Shown here: one piece after another, positions 9,626-19,079 of the stretch
How positions within the stretch are numbered: the first letter of the stretch is position 1
How the letters are laid out: every line of letters begins with the position of its first letter
Source: Hofstenia miamia
Taxonomy: Eukaryota; Xenacoelomorpha; Acoela
DNA length: 30,993 nt
Direction of reading: 5' to 3'
Assembly (NCBI GenBank): GCA_004352715.1
Contig: SCFE01000013.1
Span: 2,688,073-2,719,065, forward strand
Notes under the pieces: model-generated
Databases searched by the model: none
Told to the model about the DNA's origin: nothing
The model's input: the letters and a program-made list of their open reading frames with translations, nothing else
Program-made: the position numbers and the translations under genes

Positions 9626-10021
9626 TGTAGAATGCTAAACTTGTGGTAGCAACGCGTATCATACTCAACAAGCATTCTATTTAAGACATAATAAGGAACC
9701 GATGAAACTACTGATTAATCATGTACTTCTATCTATTGAGAAAACAAGAGCATGTGGGGCAACTTAAAAAAAGTAATTATCCGAAAACTGCTAAAATAAA
9801 AGGTTAATTAAATCGATGGTTGGGGAAATCTATAAAAGTGAAACAAAAAGCAACTGTAAACTAGGGTAGCTAAAATTAAATTAACAAAATAAACACATTT
9901 TGCATGATGAGTAACAGAATAAATTAAGCAAAAAGATATAGCGATGTCTGCTACTCAAATTTACGCACAAATATGGATTCCTTCACGAGTAACCAATCAA
10001 ATTACAAATAGATAATTATCA
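9626..10021. other. No clear feature; possible 3' flank of the minus-strand Penelope fragment
   Basis: AT-rich, no long frame. It lies directly after the C-terminal stop of the Penelope-like fragment (10022), so part of it could be that element's 3' untranslated region. Confidence 0.35.
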
Positions 10022-10400
10022 CTAATTGTACATTGCAAAATAAATTTCGGTATTAAGATGCCCACTTAAATGTTCTTTTATTAGTGTTCCAAACTGTCGC
10101 TTTAGTTTCTCCAATGTACACTCTTTTACAACTGTCTCATTCATATTTGTAAACTATTGAAGAAACAATCTCATTAGCAAGAGAATTTTTATTTTGACAA
10201 AGGTTTTTCATTTTAAAAGATTGAAAGATTGGACTAATGTGTGTTCTTTTCAATCTCCTATATATACTAAATAGTTTTTTCGAAAAAGATTTTATAGTTG
10301 TTTCAATAAACGGAATTTACCAGTAAAGGTTTTTCTTATCTAGATTTTCAGTATTTTCGTTTAATTTATCTTAAAAAATCGTTTTATTTACAAGTAAATA
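10022..10400 (-). pseudogene. Penelope-like element, C-terminal GIY-YIG endonuclease fragment
   Basis: Penelope-like elements encode a reverse transcriptase joined to a GIY-YIG endonuclease that nicks target DNA. Read on the minus strand, the linker shows RLKRTHISPIFQSFKMKN and SLANEIVSSIVYKYE. After a TGA comes DSCKRVYIGETK, the YIG core, then, after a frame change, RQFGTLIKEHLSGHLNTE (the conserved R and KEH of the domain) and a stop at 10022. Upstream bases 10258-10400 are too decayed to read in one frame. The VYxIGxT...R...KEH layout is diagnostic for this domain in Penelope elements. RT is absent. The element faces away from the plus-strand Penelope fragment that starts at 10411. Confidence 0.8.
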
Positions 10401-10410
10401 GTTTTCAATA

Positions 10411-11037
10411 GGAAACTGCCTTGGACCAACACTAGCAAATATTTATATGTCGACATTTGAACAAAACATTGCCAAAATACTGAGTAAATTTCATTATTAT
10501 GATATACTAGTTATATCGGAATATAATGTTGAAGACGTGCTTCCTTCCTTGAATTCTTTCAATTCTGCAATTCAATTTACCATCGAGGAAGCAAAAACAA
10601 AAGATTGCCATTGCTGAATATTGCAATTGAAAAAAATAGAACAAATTTATGTCATCATATTACAACAAGTTTAGTAATTAACTATCATTCAAACGTAACT
10701 TTTACATACACAGAAAAAGATTGAAAAACTTTCCAAAGTAGTATATGAAATTACTTGCAACGGCGGTGCACAATACATTGGAAAGACATCAAATAATTTA
10801 CAATCACGAATTAAGGAACACAAAAATCAATCAACCATCTCCAATCACCCAACGAACCGTGATATGGAATTTTCTTACAAAGTCTTCCCGAATGCAATTG
10901 ATAATTTTCAACTAATCTTCCTAGAAGCAGTTTATATCATTAAATGAACCAAACCTAAACAAAATAAGTGATTACCAATTAAAAATTAAATCTACTAAAG
11001 TTATTGTAAAAATATACAGATTATCAAATCTTTTGTG
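10411..11037 (+). pseudogene. Penelope-like element, RT end plus GIY-YIG endonuclease (internally shortened)
   Basis: The frame opens with GNCLGPTLANIYMSTFEQ, the RT motif typical of Penelope elements (GxxLGPxLANIFM). KFHYYDILVIS follows, where the catalytic YVDD has become YYD. Next is FNSAIQFTIEEAKTKDCHC (family: IxFTxExE) and then a TGA. The usual stretch between LPFLD and the endonuclease is largely missing. At 10741 VYEITCNGGAQYIGKTSNN starts the GIY-YIG domain, with RIKEHK and YKVFPNAIDNFQLIFLEA. After a 1-base shift EPNLNKISDYQLKI leads to the C-terminus. Loss of the second catalytic Asp and the stop codons make it inactive. Confidence 0.85.
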
Positions 11038-11731
11038 AATTTTAAGGTGGGAGACTTTTTGATAATGGTAGTTGCATGCCTAAACATGTTAAGTAAATGT
11101 TGTGTTTCTTTCTTAATTTAATACATAAACTAATACAAATAAAGTTACTACTATCTCCATTGGTAATTTAGTGGCACTTGTTGAAAATTGTGCCTTAGTC
11201 GTAGAGGGATTAATGTATTAATTCGCAAAGACTAATATCGAACAATAATAAAATTAGTTCTTCGGGGTAATTGGGAATTAGACCTAGAAGAGAAAAGTAT
11301 AATTCTCAATTCGTGATTAGTTTTAGTTATTTGATACTTTTTGATATTTCGGTTCGCTGCTATTTTGCACTGGGATATTTCGGTAATTTCGAGATTGAAG
11401 TTATGAAGTATATAAATTGTGAAGTAATATCAATTGTCCCCTCGTTTTATCCTACTTTGCTTAAACTAAATTTTGCGAGAGAATTAATTTGAATTTCTAT
11501 GAGCAAACAAATATAGGTAATATTTGTTTTTAATTAATTTATTATCACAATGGGGATAATAAATCAGGCTCTGACGACAATTCAGGAATCTAACTACTAG
11601 AGAAAACTAATAGTCGCTAGGGACCAGCTTCATAGGATAGGTGAATGGTTTGTTATAATTTCCTTTAGGAATTCGTCATTCACATCCGTATAAAGTACAT
11701 TCCATAATGAAAATGTCTTGAGATTATAGTA
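11038..11731. other. Non-coding, unidentified
   Basis: AT-rich sequence after the Penelope fragment up to the Tc1 target site. It contains AATAAAG (about 11142) shortly after the Penelope frame, a plausible 3' end. The rest, including 11271-11492 which has an open frame, shows no motif I recognise. Confidence 0.45.
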
Positions 11732-11882
11732 TACAGCTGTGGCCAAATTAATTGCATCAAAATATAAAAACAATGAAAATCATGTTAGTGCTAATATGTT
11801 GTGCAAAAACACAGAATAATTAGGATGAGATTCAATTAAACATAACAAACAATACGAGTCATAAGATTCACAAGTCTGAGAC

Positions 11883-12873
11883 TTAGTAACGGATATGTCC
11901 ACCTTTGTTGGTGATCACCTGTTTGATCCTCTGAGGCATTGAATCTGCAAGTCTGATACAAGACTCTCAAATTCTGTCGTCTCGATACCAGACCTTAAGC
12001 ACAGCAGATATCAGCTTCTCCTTCGTTGTTACATTCATTTCTTTGAGCTTGTACTTAATAATTGCCCACAATGTTTCGATCGGCGAGAGGTCTGGGGAAT
12101 TGCCTGGCCACTCCAGCAACCTTATCCCCTTTGACTGAAGATGCTTGATAGATTTCTTACTAGTGTGACAAGGTGCGTGGTCCTGTTGCAATGTGCCATC
12201 ACCGTCTGGGAATTTCACGTTCATTTCAGGGACTATTCTGCTGTCAATGACGTTGATGTGCTGCTCTGTCCTCATAATTCCTTCACACACATGAAGCCGT
12301 CCCGGGCCGGTGGCGGAAAAGCACCCCCAGAACATCACTTTCTGAGGGTGCTTGACAGTTTGGTTCACATGCTGATATGATAACGCTTCTCCAGAAGCTC
12401 GGCGGACATAACGAACTAGTTGTCCTTGCACAATAAAATGGCTCTCATCTGTAAACAGCACCTTTCTCCATTGTCCAGCTGTCCATGCACGATAACGTTT
12501 CGCCCATGCTAACCTCTTCTTCTTCATTTGTGGTGTTAACAATTGTTTTGTTTTTGGCTTTCTTGCCCTTCTTCCGTACTTGACCAGTATACGTCGAACA
12601 GTTCTTGAACTAACGTTAAGTTTTAGGCAAACTCTGTGTTCATTGGAGGTCATTCGTGGATTGATACGATTGTCTCTCACTAACCGCCGCTCTCCTGTCT
12701 TCGAAATCTTGGCCTTTCTGCCACACCTGCTGATTCTTGTTGGTGAAAAACTGCCAGTCTTCATGTAACGAGCGATAATGCGACAAACTGTTGACTGATT
12801 ACTCCCACTTCGGCAGCAATTTGGCGTTGAGTTTTGGAGGTATGATCATGCAAAGTCACAATCTTGCCTGCAT
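11883..12873 (-). pseudogene. Tc1-like transposase, inactivated
   Basis: DD34E transposase that would cut and paste the surrounding element. N-terminal helix-turn-helix: KIVTLHDHTSKTQRQIAAEV, then a 1-base shift near 12795-12803 to QSTVCRIIARYMKTGS. The second HTH and GRRARKPK follow. Catalytic residues: D in TDESHF (12447-12449), D in QQDHAPCHTS (12180-12182), E in SPIETLW (12075-12077), with exactly 34 residues between the last two. The C-terminus reads KVWYRDDRI, a TGA (11967-11969), then in the same frame ESCIRLADSMPQRI and NKGGHIRY before TAA at 11883. The start ATG (12871-12873) is out of frame by one base. Total about 330 codons, normal for Tc1. Only the frames are broken; the catalytic triad is intact. 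Confidence 0.92.
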
Positions 12874-13029
12874 GTACACTGTAACAGATAAACTGATTAT
12901 GAACAATATCGCTATTTAATCGTATTGCAACTCTCACCCAATCAGGAGCGTGCTACCTACAATTTACTATTTGGGGAAACAGTGACGTATGCGTTAACGA
13001 TTTATAGACGGCAGCAATCGAATGATGTT

Positions 13030-13063
13030 GCAAAATATGCGCCTTGTCACACTAGTAAGAAAT
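13030..13063 (+). repeat. Inverted fragment of the transposase catalytic region
   Basis: Bases 13042-13063 are an exact 22-bp inverted match to 12152-12173, the codons for PCHTSKK that follow the second catalytic Asp. Weaker similarity continues to TTGCAA upstream (13028 onward). It sits directly beside the right TIR. Confidence 0.7.
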
Positions 13064-13088
13064 TAACATGATTTTCACTGTTTTTATA

Positions 13089-13946
13089 NNNNNNNNNNNN
13101 NNNNNNNNNNNNNNNNNNNNNNNNNNNNNNNNNNNNNNNNNNNNNNNNNNNNNNNNNNNNNNNNNNNNNNNNNNNNNNNNNNNNNNNNNNNNNNNNNNNN
13201 NNNNNNNNNNNNNNNNNNNNNNNNNNNNNNNNNNNNNNNNNNNNNNNNNNNNNNNNNNNNNNNNNNNNNNNNNNNNNNNNNNNNNNNNNNNNNNNNNNNN
13301 NNNNNNNNNNNNNNNNNNNNNNNNNNNNNNNNNNNNNNNNNNNNNNNNNNNNNNNNNNNNNNNNNNNNNNNNNNNNNNNNNNNNNNNNNNNNNNNNNNNN
13401 NNNNNNNNNNNNNNNNNNNNNNNNNNNNNNNNNNNNNNNNNNNNNNNNNNNNNNNNNNNNNNNNNNNNNNNNNNNNNNNNNNNNNNNNNNNNNNNNNNNN
13501 NNNNNNNNNNNNNNNNNNNNNNNNNNNNNNNNNNNNNNNNNNNNNNNNNNNNNNNNNNNNNNNNNNNNNNNNNNNNNNNNNNNNNNNNNNNNNNNNNNNN
13601 NNNNNNNNNNNNNNNNNNNNNNNNNNNNNNNNNNNNNNNNNNNNNNNNNNNNNNNNNNNNNNNNNNNNNNNNNNNNNNNNNNNNNNNNNNNNNNNNNNNN
13701 NNNNNNNNNNNNNNNNNNNNNNNNNNNNNNNNNNNNNNNNNNNNNNNNNNNNNNNNNNNNNNNNNNNNNNNNNNNNNNNNNNNNNNNNNNNNNNNNNNNN
13801 NNNNNNNNNNNNNNNNNNNNNNNNNNNNNNNNNNNNNNNNNNNNNNNNNNNNNNNNNNNNNNNNNNNNNNNNNNNNNNNNNNNNNNNNNNNNNNNNNNNN
13901 NNNNNNNNNNNNNNNNNNNNNNNNNNNNNNNNNNNNNNNNNNNNNN
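13089..13946. other. Assembly gap (858 N)
   Basis: The gap hides the right end of the Tc1-like element and the 5' side of the Helitron piece. Confidence 0.99.
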
Positions 13947-14291
13947 GTTGTTAAGTCCATGAGACGCCATGTGCTTGAAGCTACAATTATAACTGGAAAT
14001 TATCGAGGTGAAGACGTATTCATACCACGAATACCATTGATTCCATCAGACACACCATTTGAATTCAAGAGACTTCAATTTCCAGTGAAATTAAGCTTTG
14101 CTATGTCCATTAACAAATCTCAAGGACAATCACTGAGAGTTGTTGGCCTAAATCTTCTAGCACCATGTTTTTCTCATGGACAGCTATATGTTGGATGCTC
14201 AAGAGTTGGATCTTCGAAGAATTTATTTATATGTACCCCATTGAAGGATCACACAGAAAATATTGTTTATCAGGAAGCACTTCAGAATTAA
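13947..14291 (+). CDS. Helitron Rep/helicase, C-terminal end (5' part in gap)
   Basis: C-terminus of the Pif1-like helicase of a Helitron rolling-circle transposon. Readable from the gap edge: HVLEATIITGNYRGEDVFIP, RIPLIPSDTPFEFKRLQFP, then helicase motif V (FAMSINKSQGQSL) and motif VI (SHGQLYVGCSRVG), ending KNLFICTPLKDHTENIVYQE and TAA. These are the usual last 110 residues of Helitron helicases with no break in the visible part. The Rep nuclease (HUH) and helicase motifs I-IV would be upstream; the 858-base gap is too short for a whole protein, so a deleted element is likely. The gene runs toward the 3' terminus at 14457, as expected. Confidence 0.9.
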   Translation, partial: VVKSMRRHVLEATIITGNYRGEDVFIPRIPLIPSDTPFEFKRLQFPVKLSFAMSINKSQGQSLRVVGLNLLAPCFSHGQLYVGCSRVGSSKNLFICTPLKDHTENIVYQEALQN

Positions 14292-14424
14292 TATTTGTTT
14301 AAAGTATGCTGTCTTTAAGAATAACATGCATCAATGCCTTATAAACTTAAGCTGTATGCATAACATGTGACTTTAATTAGAATAAATATCTTTACTAAAA
14401 CATATTATCGTCTTTTACTTTTCA

Positions 14425-14457
14425 AATACCCCGGGCAACGCCGGGTACCCCTGCTAG
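14425..14457 (+). mobile_element. Helitron 3' terminus: hairpin and CTAG
   Basis: Helitrons end in a short GC-rich hairpin followed about 10 bases later by CTRR, and insert between A and T. Here CCCGG-GCAACG-CCGGG (14430-14445) forms the stem-loop, CTAG is at 14454-14457, and the next base is T. Immediately after it, the minus-strand LINE reading frame begins, so the boundary is exact to the base. Confidence 0.9.
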
Positions 14458-15568
14458 TTAACATATATGCTAAAAAACAAGAGTCCTAAAATTGTTACTT
14501 GTGGAACACCCCTTTTGATTTCAATCCAATTTGTGTAAGGTTCATTGAATTTAACTAGTTGCTTTGGATTACTTAAAATAATTAGATAAAAGAGAAAAGC
14601 TTTGAGTAGAAAATTGTAATTGATTAAGTTTTGTTAGTAAAATATCATCGTCGATAGAATCAAACGCTTTAGAAAGATCTAGACCTGCAATGTTGTTATT
14701 ATCAACACTTTTTCTCCATTTTTTAATAGCACATAACAAAGCATCGTTAGTAGAAATGCATTTGCAAAAACCATACTGACTGTTTGAGTAATGACTATAT
14801 TTATTTAGTTGCTCATCAATTTGGTTGGCTAATAAACGCTCAAACATCTTACAAATTGGAGATGTTACAGAAATTGGTCAATAATCTACACAGTTTTCAG
14901 GATCGCCTATTTTATAAACAGAAGTTATACTGGCAATTTTTAAGTGTTCAGGAAAAATAGTTCGTTTCAAGCAAACATTTACAATGTAACTAAAAGTCTC
15001 CGAAATAAATGCACATGTATCTTTTAGAAACCAAGTTAGTATACACGAAGATCCGATGGATCTATTTTTTAGACTGTTAATAGATCTTATAACTTCACTA
15101 CTTGTAACATATCTGAAAGTGAAATTATTTGAATTTCGTACCTTCAGAAGTTTAGATTTATAGGGCATATTTTTTCTAGACTTTGAAAAACTTCATTTAA
15201 AATATTACATTTTTTGTGACTTGTAAAAGTCTTCCCATTAGACTTTATCATTTTGATTTTGTCACGATCGGTAGTTTTTTATATAGAAGTTTGTTTATAA
15301 ATTCCAATTTCCTTCTTTGAAAACTTAGATTTTTGTATTCTAATGTTGCAAAATGATTGCATGCATTTCTTAGTTCGATGTTACATAGATTACGATCTTT
15401 CTTATAAGCAGTATGACTTTTGTTAGTTTTAGATGGTAAATAAATTTCCCAACATTCCCTTTCTTCTACTAAGTTCAATAGAAGAAGCAATATTTTGTAC
15501 TAAATTTAAAGATATAAATATTGATCATAGTACAAAAGTGCGTCTAAAATATACATGCACATTAATAT
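14458..15568 (-). pseudogene. CR1/L2-like LINE copy, linker and RT (cut by Helitron)
   Basis: Minus-strand remnant without endonuclease. From the right: linker RNACNHFATLEYKNLSFQRR and KLEFINKLLYKKLPIV. After a frame change comes the pre-RT region SSEVIRSINSLKNRSIGSSC and RT motifs IASITSVYKIGDPENCVDY, a TGA in place of the Arg of YRPIS, PISVTSPICKMFERLLANQ, SQYGFCKCISTNDAL and the palm motif AGLDLSKAFDSIDDD. After another shift NPKQLVKFNEP and GVPQVTILGLLFFSIYVN run into the Helitron end at 14458. YADD and the C-terminus are missing. The family looks the same as at 16557-19075 (shared STNDA, LSKAFDS). The right edge touches a single N. Confidence 0.9.
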
Positions 15569-15569
15569 N

Positions 15570-15732
15570 ACACTCCCTGTTTCCTCAAAGCGAGTAATAA
15601 GCCGAGTGACTGATGTTGGCGTACATACATTTTCATAGAATTTTCCTTACAAAGCAGACGAAGGGCTTCTATCGGTGAATTATTACTTCTATAATAACAA
15701 GAAACTAATTTGACACGGGTTTGCAAATCCAT
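15570..15732 (-). pseudogene. Mariner-like transposase, N-terminal HTH fragment
   Basis: Starts at ATG 15730-15732: MDLQTRVKLVSCYYRSNNSP and IEALRLLCKENSM, then after a 1-base loss TPTSVTRLITRFEETGSV. This is the layout of the HTH domain called DUF4817, found at the N-terminus of mariner-like and related transposases in arthropods and other invertebrates. The fragment ends at N 15569, beside the LINE. The DDE domain is absent. Confidence 0.7.
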
Positions 15733-15890
15733 TACTAAAATAAAGAAAATAGATTGTAAATCTCCATATTTATACATCAATAAAAATTATAGTGCTCAAA
15801 GGTCACATTAAAGTCATTTGCATATTATTATTAGCTTATAACAACAAACAACGAACAATTTAAAAACTGCGTGACTTTATAGCCACCCTG
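15570..15890 (-). mobile_element. Mariner-like element, 5' end with TIR
   Basis: On the minus strand the end reads TA, then CAGGGTGGCTATAAAGTCAC (15871-15890), a terminus seen in many arthropod mariner-type elements (from memory, not searched). It is followed by about 140 bp to the transposase start. The other end is not visible. Confidence 0.6.
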
Positions 15891-15892
15891 TA

Positions 15893-16500
15893 TATATATT
15901 GTAGCATAATCCATTAAAAATCAAAAAGAAAAGGAAAAGTAACCAAGCTCGAATATTATTTAAAAAAAAACTCATTTCTATCATTTTGTATTTTTAATAG
16001 AATTAGCATCACATCATGTAATTTGAAAAAATTGTAAAGCAGGTGTTTGCCGCTTTAACCTTTTTGACAAATCACGAGTGGACGATTAGCTCCACGTTAA
16101 TTTTAGCAAGCACCCATTTGCACCAGAAATATTCTACGTGGACTGCAGAAAACGAAACAGCGACAGGTACTTGTTTAACTAATAAATATGTTCGCAGTAA
16201 TTTCTATAAATATGTACAAAGTTAAACAATTAGTTGATGGAGAATAAAGTCTTTAGAAGTTACTTTATCTTTATATGGTTTGCATTTAATGTGTGTAACG
16301 ATCGAAAGGCTGTTGCGCGGGGAAGTGAATTGGTGCCTTGATCTTTACTCACATCTAACCTATGTGTACAACTAGGGAGATTTTTCAATATGCTTAGCTG
16401 GCTACCTATCATTCGTTTTTACATGTAGTAATAAATCCGCGATAAGGCTATTCAGCCAAACCTAGATGTATTATATCTTTATTTATCTTGTTTTAGATCT
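15893..16500. other. Non-coding, unidentified
   Basis: No element recognised. A patch of lower AT content at 16060-16150 and 16290-16380 has no readable motif. A 60-codon open frame at 16043-16225 is not supported. Confidence 0.45.
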
Positions 16501-16507
16501 AAATTTG

Positions 16508-16516
<9 letters not shown>

Positions 16517-16556
<40 letters not shown>
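16517..16556. repeat. (TA)n microsatellite at a LINE 3' end
   Basis: About 20 TA units directly after the 3' tail of the minus-strand LINE. Simple-repeat 3' ends are typical of CR1/L2-type LINEs. Confidence 0.85.
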
Positions 16557-16559
<3 letters not shown>

Positions 16560-19075
16560 ATATACAGAATTTCAAAAAAATTTTAAGTTACACTTTAATC
16601 AATTCAGCATACGCGATTTATATAATTGTGTTATTTTAGTTTTAAAGGTTTTTAGAGTCTTGGTTTCTTAATGTCTGTAGGCAGTTCATTCCACACATGG
16701 ATTGTGGTAATAATAAAAGGATTTTGCATTTCTTTTTTCTTCGATTTTGCTTAATTAAGGTGCGCATACTATGAAAATTTGGAGTTTTAAAATTTGGGAA
16801 ATTTGTTGAATTGTGAGGAGCGTTTTTTTTTAAATTTTGTAGAACGTACATAAATAAATTGTTATTATTGGCTTCAAAAAGTTTCGTTTGAATTCATCGT
16901 AAGCTGATCGTTTTCCTTAATACAGACTAATGTAATATTAATTGCCCAACTTCTTTGAATGTCTGCAAGCATAATTTAGATGAATTAAGACCAAGGCATG
17001 AATAAGTTGAATTTTTGCATTCATACTTAAAAGTGAAAAAAAATACTTATTGCTTTAATTGAAACTGCCATTTTTAATATGCTATCTAATTTTTTATGAA
17101 AATTTAAATTGCTGTCGAAAATAACCCCTAGATATGTAAAATGAGTAATTTGTTTTATAGTTGTCTTATTAGAACGTTGGTTGCATTTGGATATCTTTTT
17201 TTTACTATTTTTACTTTTTATTATACAAAATTTTTGAAGTATTAATTGTTAGTTTCGTGTGATGCATAAAAATTTGCTAATGTTGCAGATTTTTTTTCAA
17301 TTATATCTACTGAATCTTCCACAGAGTTCCTAGAATGAAATATTATTGTATCATCTTCGTATTGTAAAATGTCACATGTAAGGTTCTTATTTAAATCATT
17401 TACGTAAATATTAAATAGCAATGGGCCCAAGATTGTCCCTTGTGAAAAACCTTTTTCTAATGAAATGCAATCTGATAAATGGTTTTTCAATTTCAAATTT
17501 GATTTCTTTTGTATAAATAAGGTGAGATTAAGTCGACACTACTAGCTGAAAAATTTAATTTTAAATTTTTTAAAATAAGCATTTTATGGTTTAGAGAGTC
17601 AAATGCTTTTGATAAATTAAGACATGCTAAGCCCCGTTTTTTTGTCATCAATATCTTTTCTCCATTTTTCAATGGCGTAAATCATGCATCATTAGTAGAT
17701 ATATTCCTTTCCGAAATCCGCACTGCGCTTTGGATAAGATGCGTTAATTGATTTTATCAGAGAGTAGTTTCTCAAAAATAGGTGATGTTAGTGAAATAGG
17801 CTATAATTAGAGCATACATTTGGGTCGTCTTTTTTGTAAACCGGAGTCATGTTGGCTAGTTTCAATTGGTCCTGGAGAATAGAATATCTAATACATACAT
17901 TCAGAATAACACAGGTACAGTTTAATCAAAGTTAAGCAATGTGTATCAATCCAAGGTTTGCTTTTTATTGTTGTTATTATTGGATTTTCGTTTCTTAGAA
18001 TTGATTTTTCTTGTCAGTGTTTATCAAGATGATAAATTAGAATATTTGAAAATCTATTGAACATTTCATTGGGAGTTAAAGCACTATAAACTGAAGTCTA
18101 ATTCTCATTTTAAGCTTTTCTTTTAGTAACTATATAATATCGTCATTTTCCCTCTTATTTTTAACCATATTTTACGTGAACTTAGAAGGGAGTTGAATCA
18201 CAGCATAGAGTTATGATACAATGATCGGAGTGAGGAAATTCTGAACAAATGTATTTATAATTTAAGGCATGTTTAGAGATGAAGAAATAATTAATCAAGG
18301 TTTCACTTTGTAGAGCACATCTTGATTGAGTGTTAGTGTTAACTATTTTCAAGTTAAAAGTTGATAAAAAAATTCAATATTTTTGATTTATCGTTACTAT
18401 CCAAGAAGTTAAGGTGCCAGTCTCCCATCATAATAATATCATTGTTTACATTTAATGCTTTTGTGATTTCTGTTTCCAATTGTTTGAAAAAATGCTTGAA
18501 AAATGCTTGTTTGGACAGAGTAAGAAATATTAATAAGTTGTTTTTTGTTTTTGGAAGAAGGATTTCATATTTCTATCAAAAGACTTGCAAATATGTTTTT
18601 AGTAGCAATATCTACCCTAATTGTGGACTTTAATTTTTTTGGCATTAATAATAGAACGCCTCCTTCTTTTCTTTTATTAAAATGTAACACATGAAATCTA
18701 TCCATTCGAAAAACATAAATTTAGATTCATCAAAGGACCAGGGGTAATTCATATTATTAGCCAAGTTTCTGAAATCCCCAAAATGAAAATTCTCTACTAA
18801 TTCATTTACTAAGTTTCGATATTCCATGTTATTTGATAAATTTTGAAAGACTTAAGGCCAGGTGTTTTGTTTATAGTTTTGATATGCTGGTCAAAATCAA
18901 GAATTTGATGTGGGCCTGGGTTAGGTTCTATTCCTGAAATGATCAGATTTGCTAGTATGTGCAGATAGTATATATAACAGTTAAAAAATATCAGAGAAAT
19001 GAAACTTGAAAAAGGAAGTATCGTCAGAAATATTCTGTAACACTGCTGATATTGCAAGGTTTTCTTATTATTGAG
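16557..19075 (-). pseudogene. CR1/L2-like LINE, near full length but degenerate
   Basis: Read from 19057: a hydrophobic leader (FLTILPFSSFISLIFFNCYI), then SGIEPNPGP (18911-18937), a 2A-like motif that lacks the usual Asp. APE endonuclease: FKIYQITWNIET, EKKEGGVLLLMPKK, MMGDWHLNFLDSN (the GDxN motif, about 18410-18445) and SDHC (about 18212). RT: NMTPVYKKDDPNVCSNY, PISLTSPIFEKLLSDKI, LACLNLSKAFDSLNHKML, GTILGPLLFNIYVNDL and LQYEDDTIIF (YADD changed to YEDD, about 17345-17365). C-terminus: THFTYLGVIFDSNLNF and IHVWNELPTDIKKP, tail to about 16557. At least ten frame changes or stops. All domains of the family are present in order; none is functional. Confidence 0.88.
18911..18937 (-). other. 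2A-like motif lacking Asp
   Basis: The codons read S-G-I-E-P-N-P-G-P. The 2A consensus is D(V/I)ExNPGP. One in-frame codon, the Asp, appears to be deleted. 2A peptides make the ribosome skip the bond before the final Pro. Confidence 0.7.
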
Positions 19076-19079
19076 TAAC

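Larger units (their letters stand above)
11734..13117 (-). mobile_element. Tc1-like DNA transposon (DD34E), right end in gap
   Basis: The left TIR begins after TA (11732-11733) with CAGCTGTGGCCAAATTAATT. Bases 11763-11787 are repeated in inverted form at 13064-13088, just before the gap, with one mismatch (ACAATG/CACTG). The outer 29 bases of the right TIR should therefore lie in the first part of the N run, giving an end near 13117 and an element of about 1.38 kb. Transposition of Tc1 elements goes into TA sites, as seen here. Confidence 0.85.

Noticed and set aside
9639-9681. Small inverted repeat TAGAATGCT / AGCATTCTA
   Set aside because: Nine bases only, in AT-rich DNA, with no other element feature.
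11568-11630. Possible hammerhead ribozyme (CTGACGA ... GAAAAC ... GTC) after the Penelope fragment
   Set aside because: Such ribozymes are known in Penelope elements, but stem I does not pair and there is an extra A in the GAAA segment.
16043-16225. 60-codon frame at 16043 and 73-codon frame at 11271
   Set aside because: No motif, no conserved neighbour, and length is within chance for this window.
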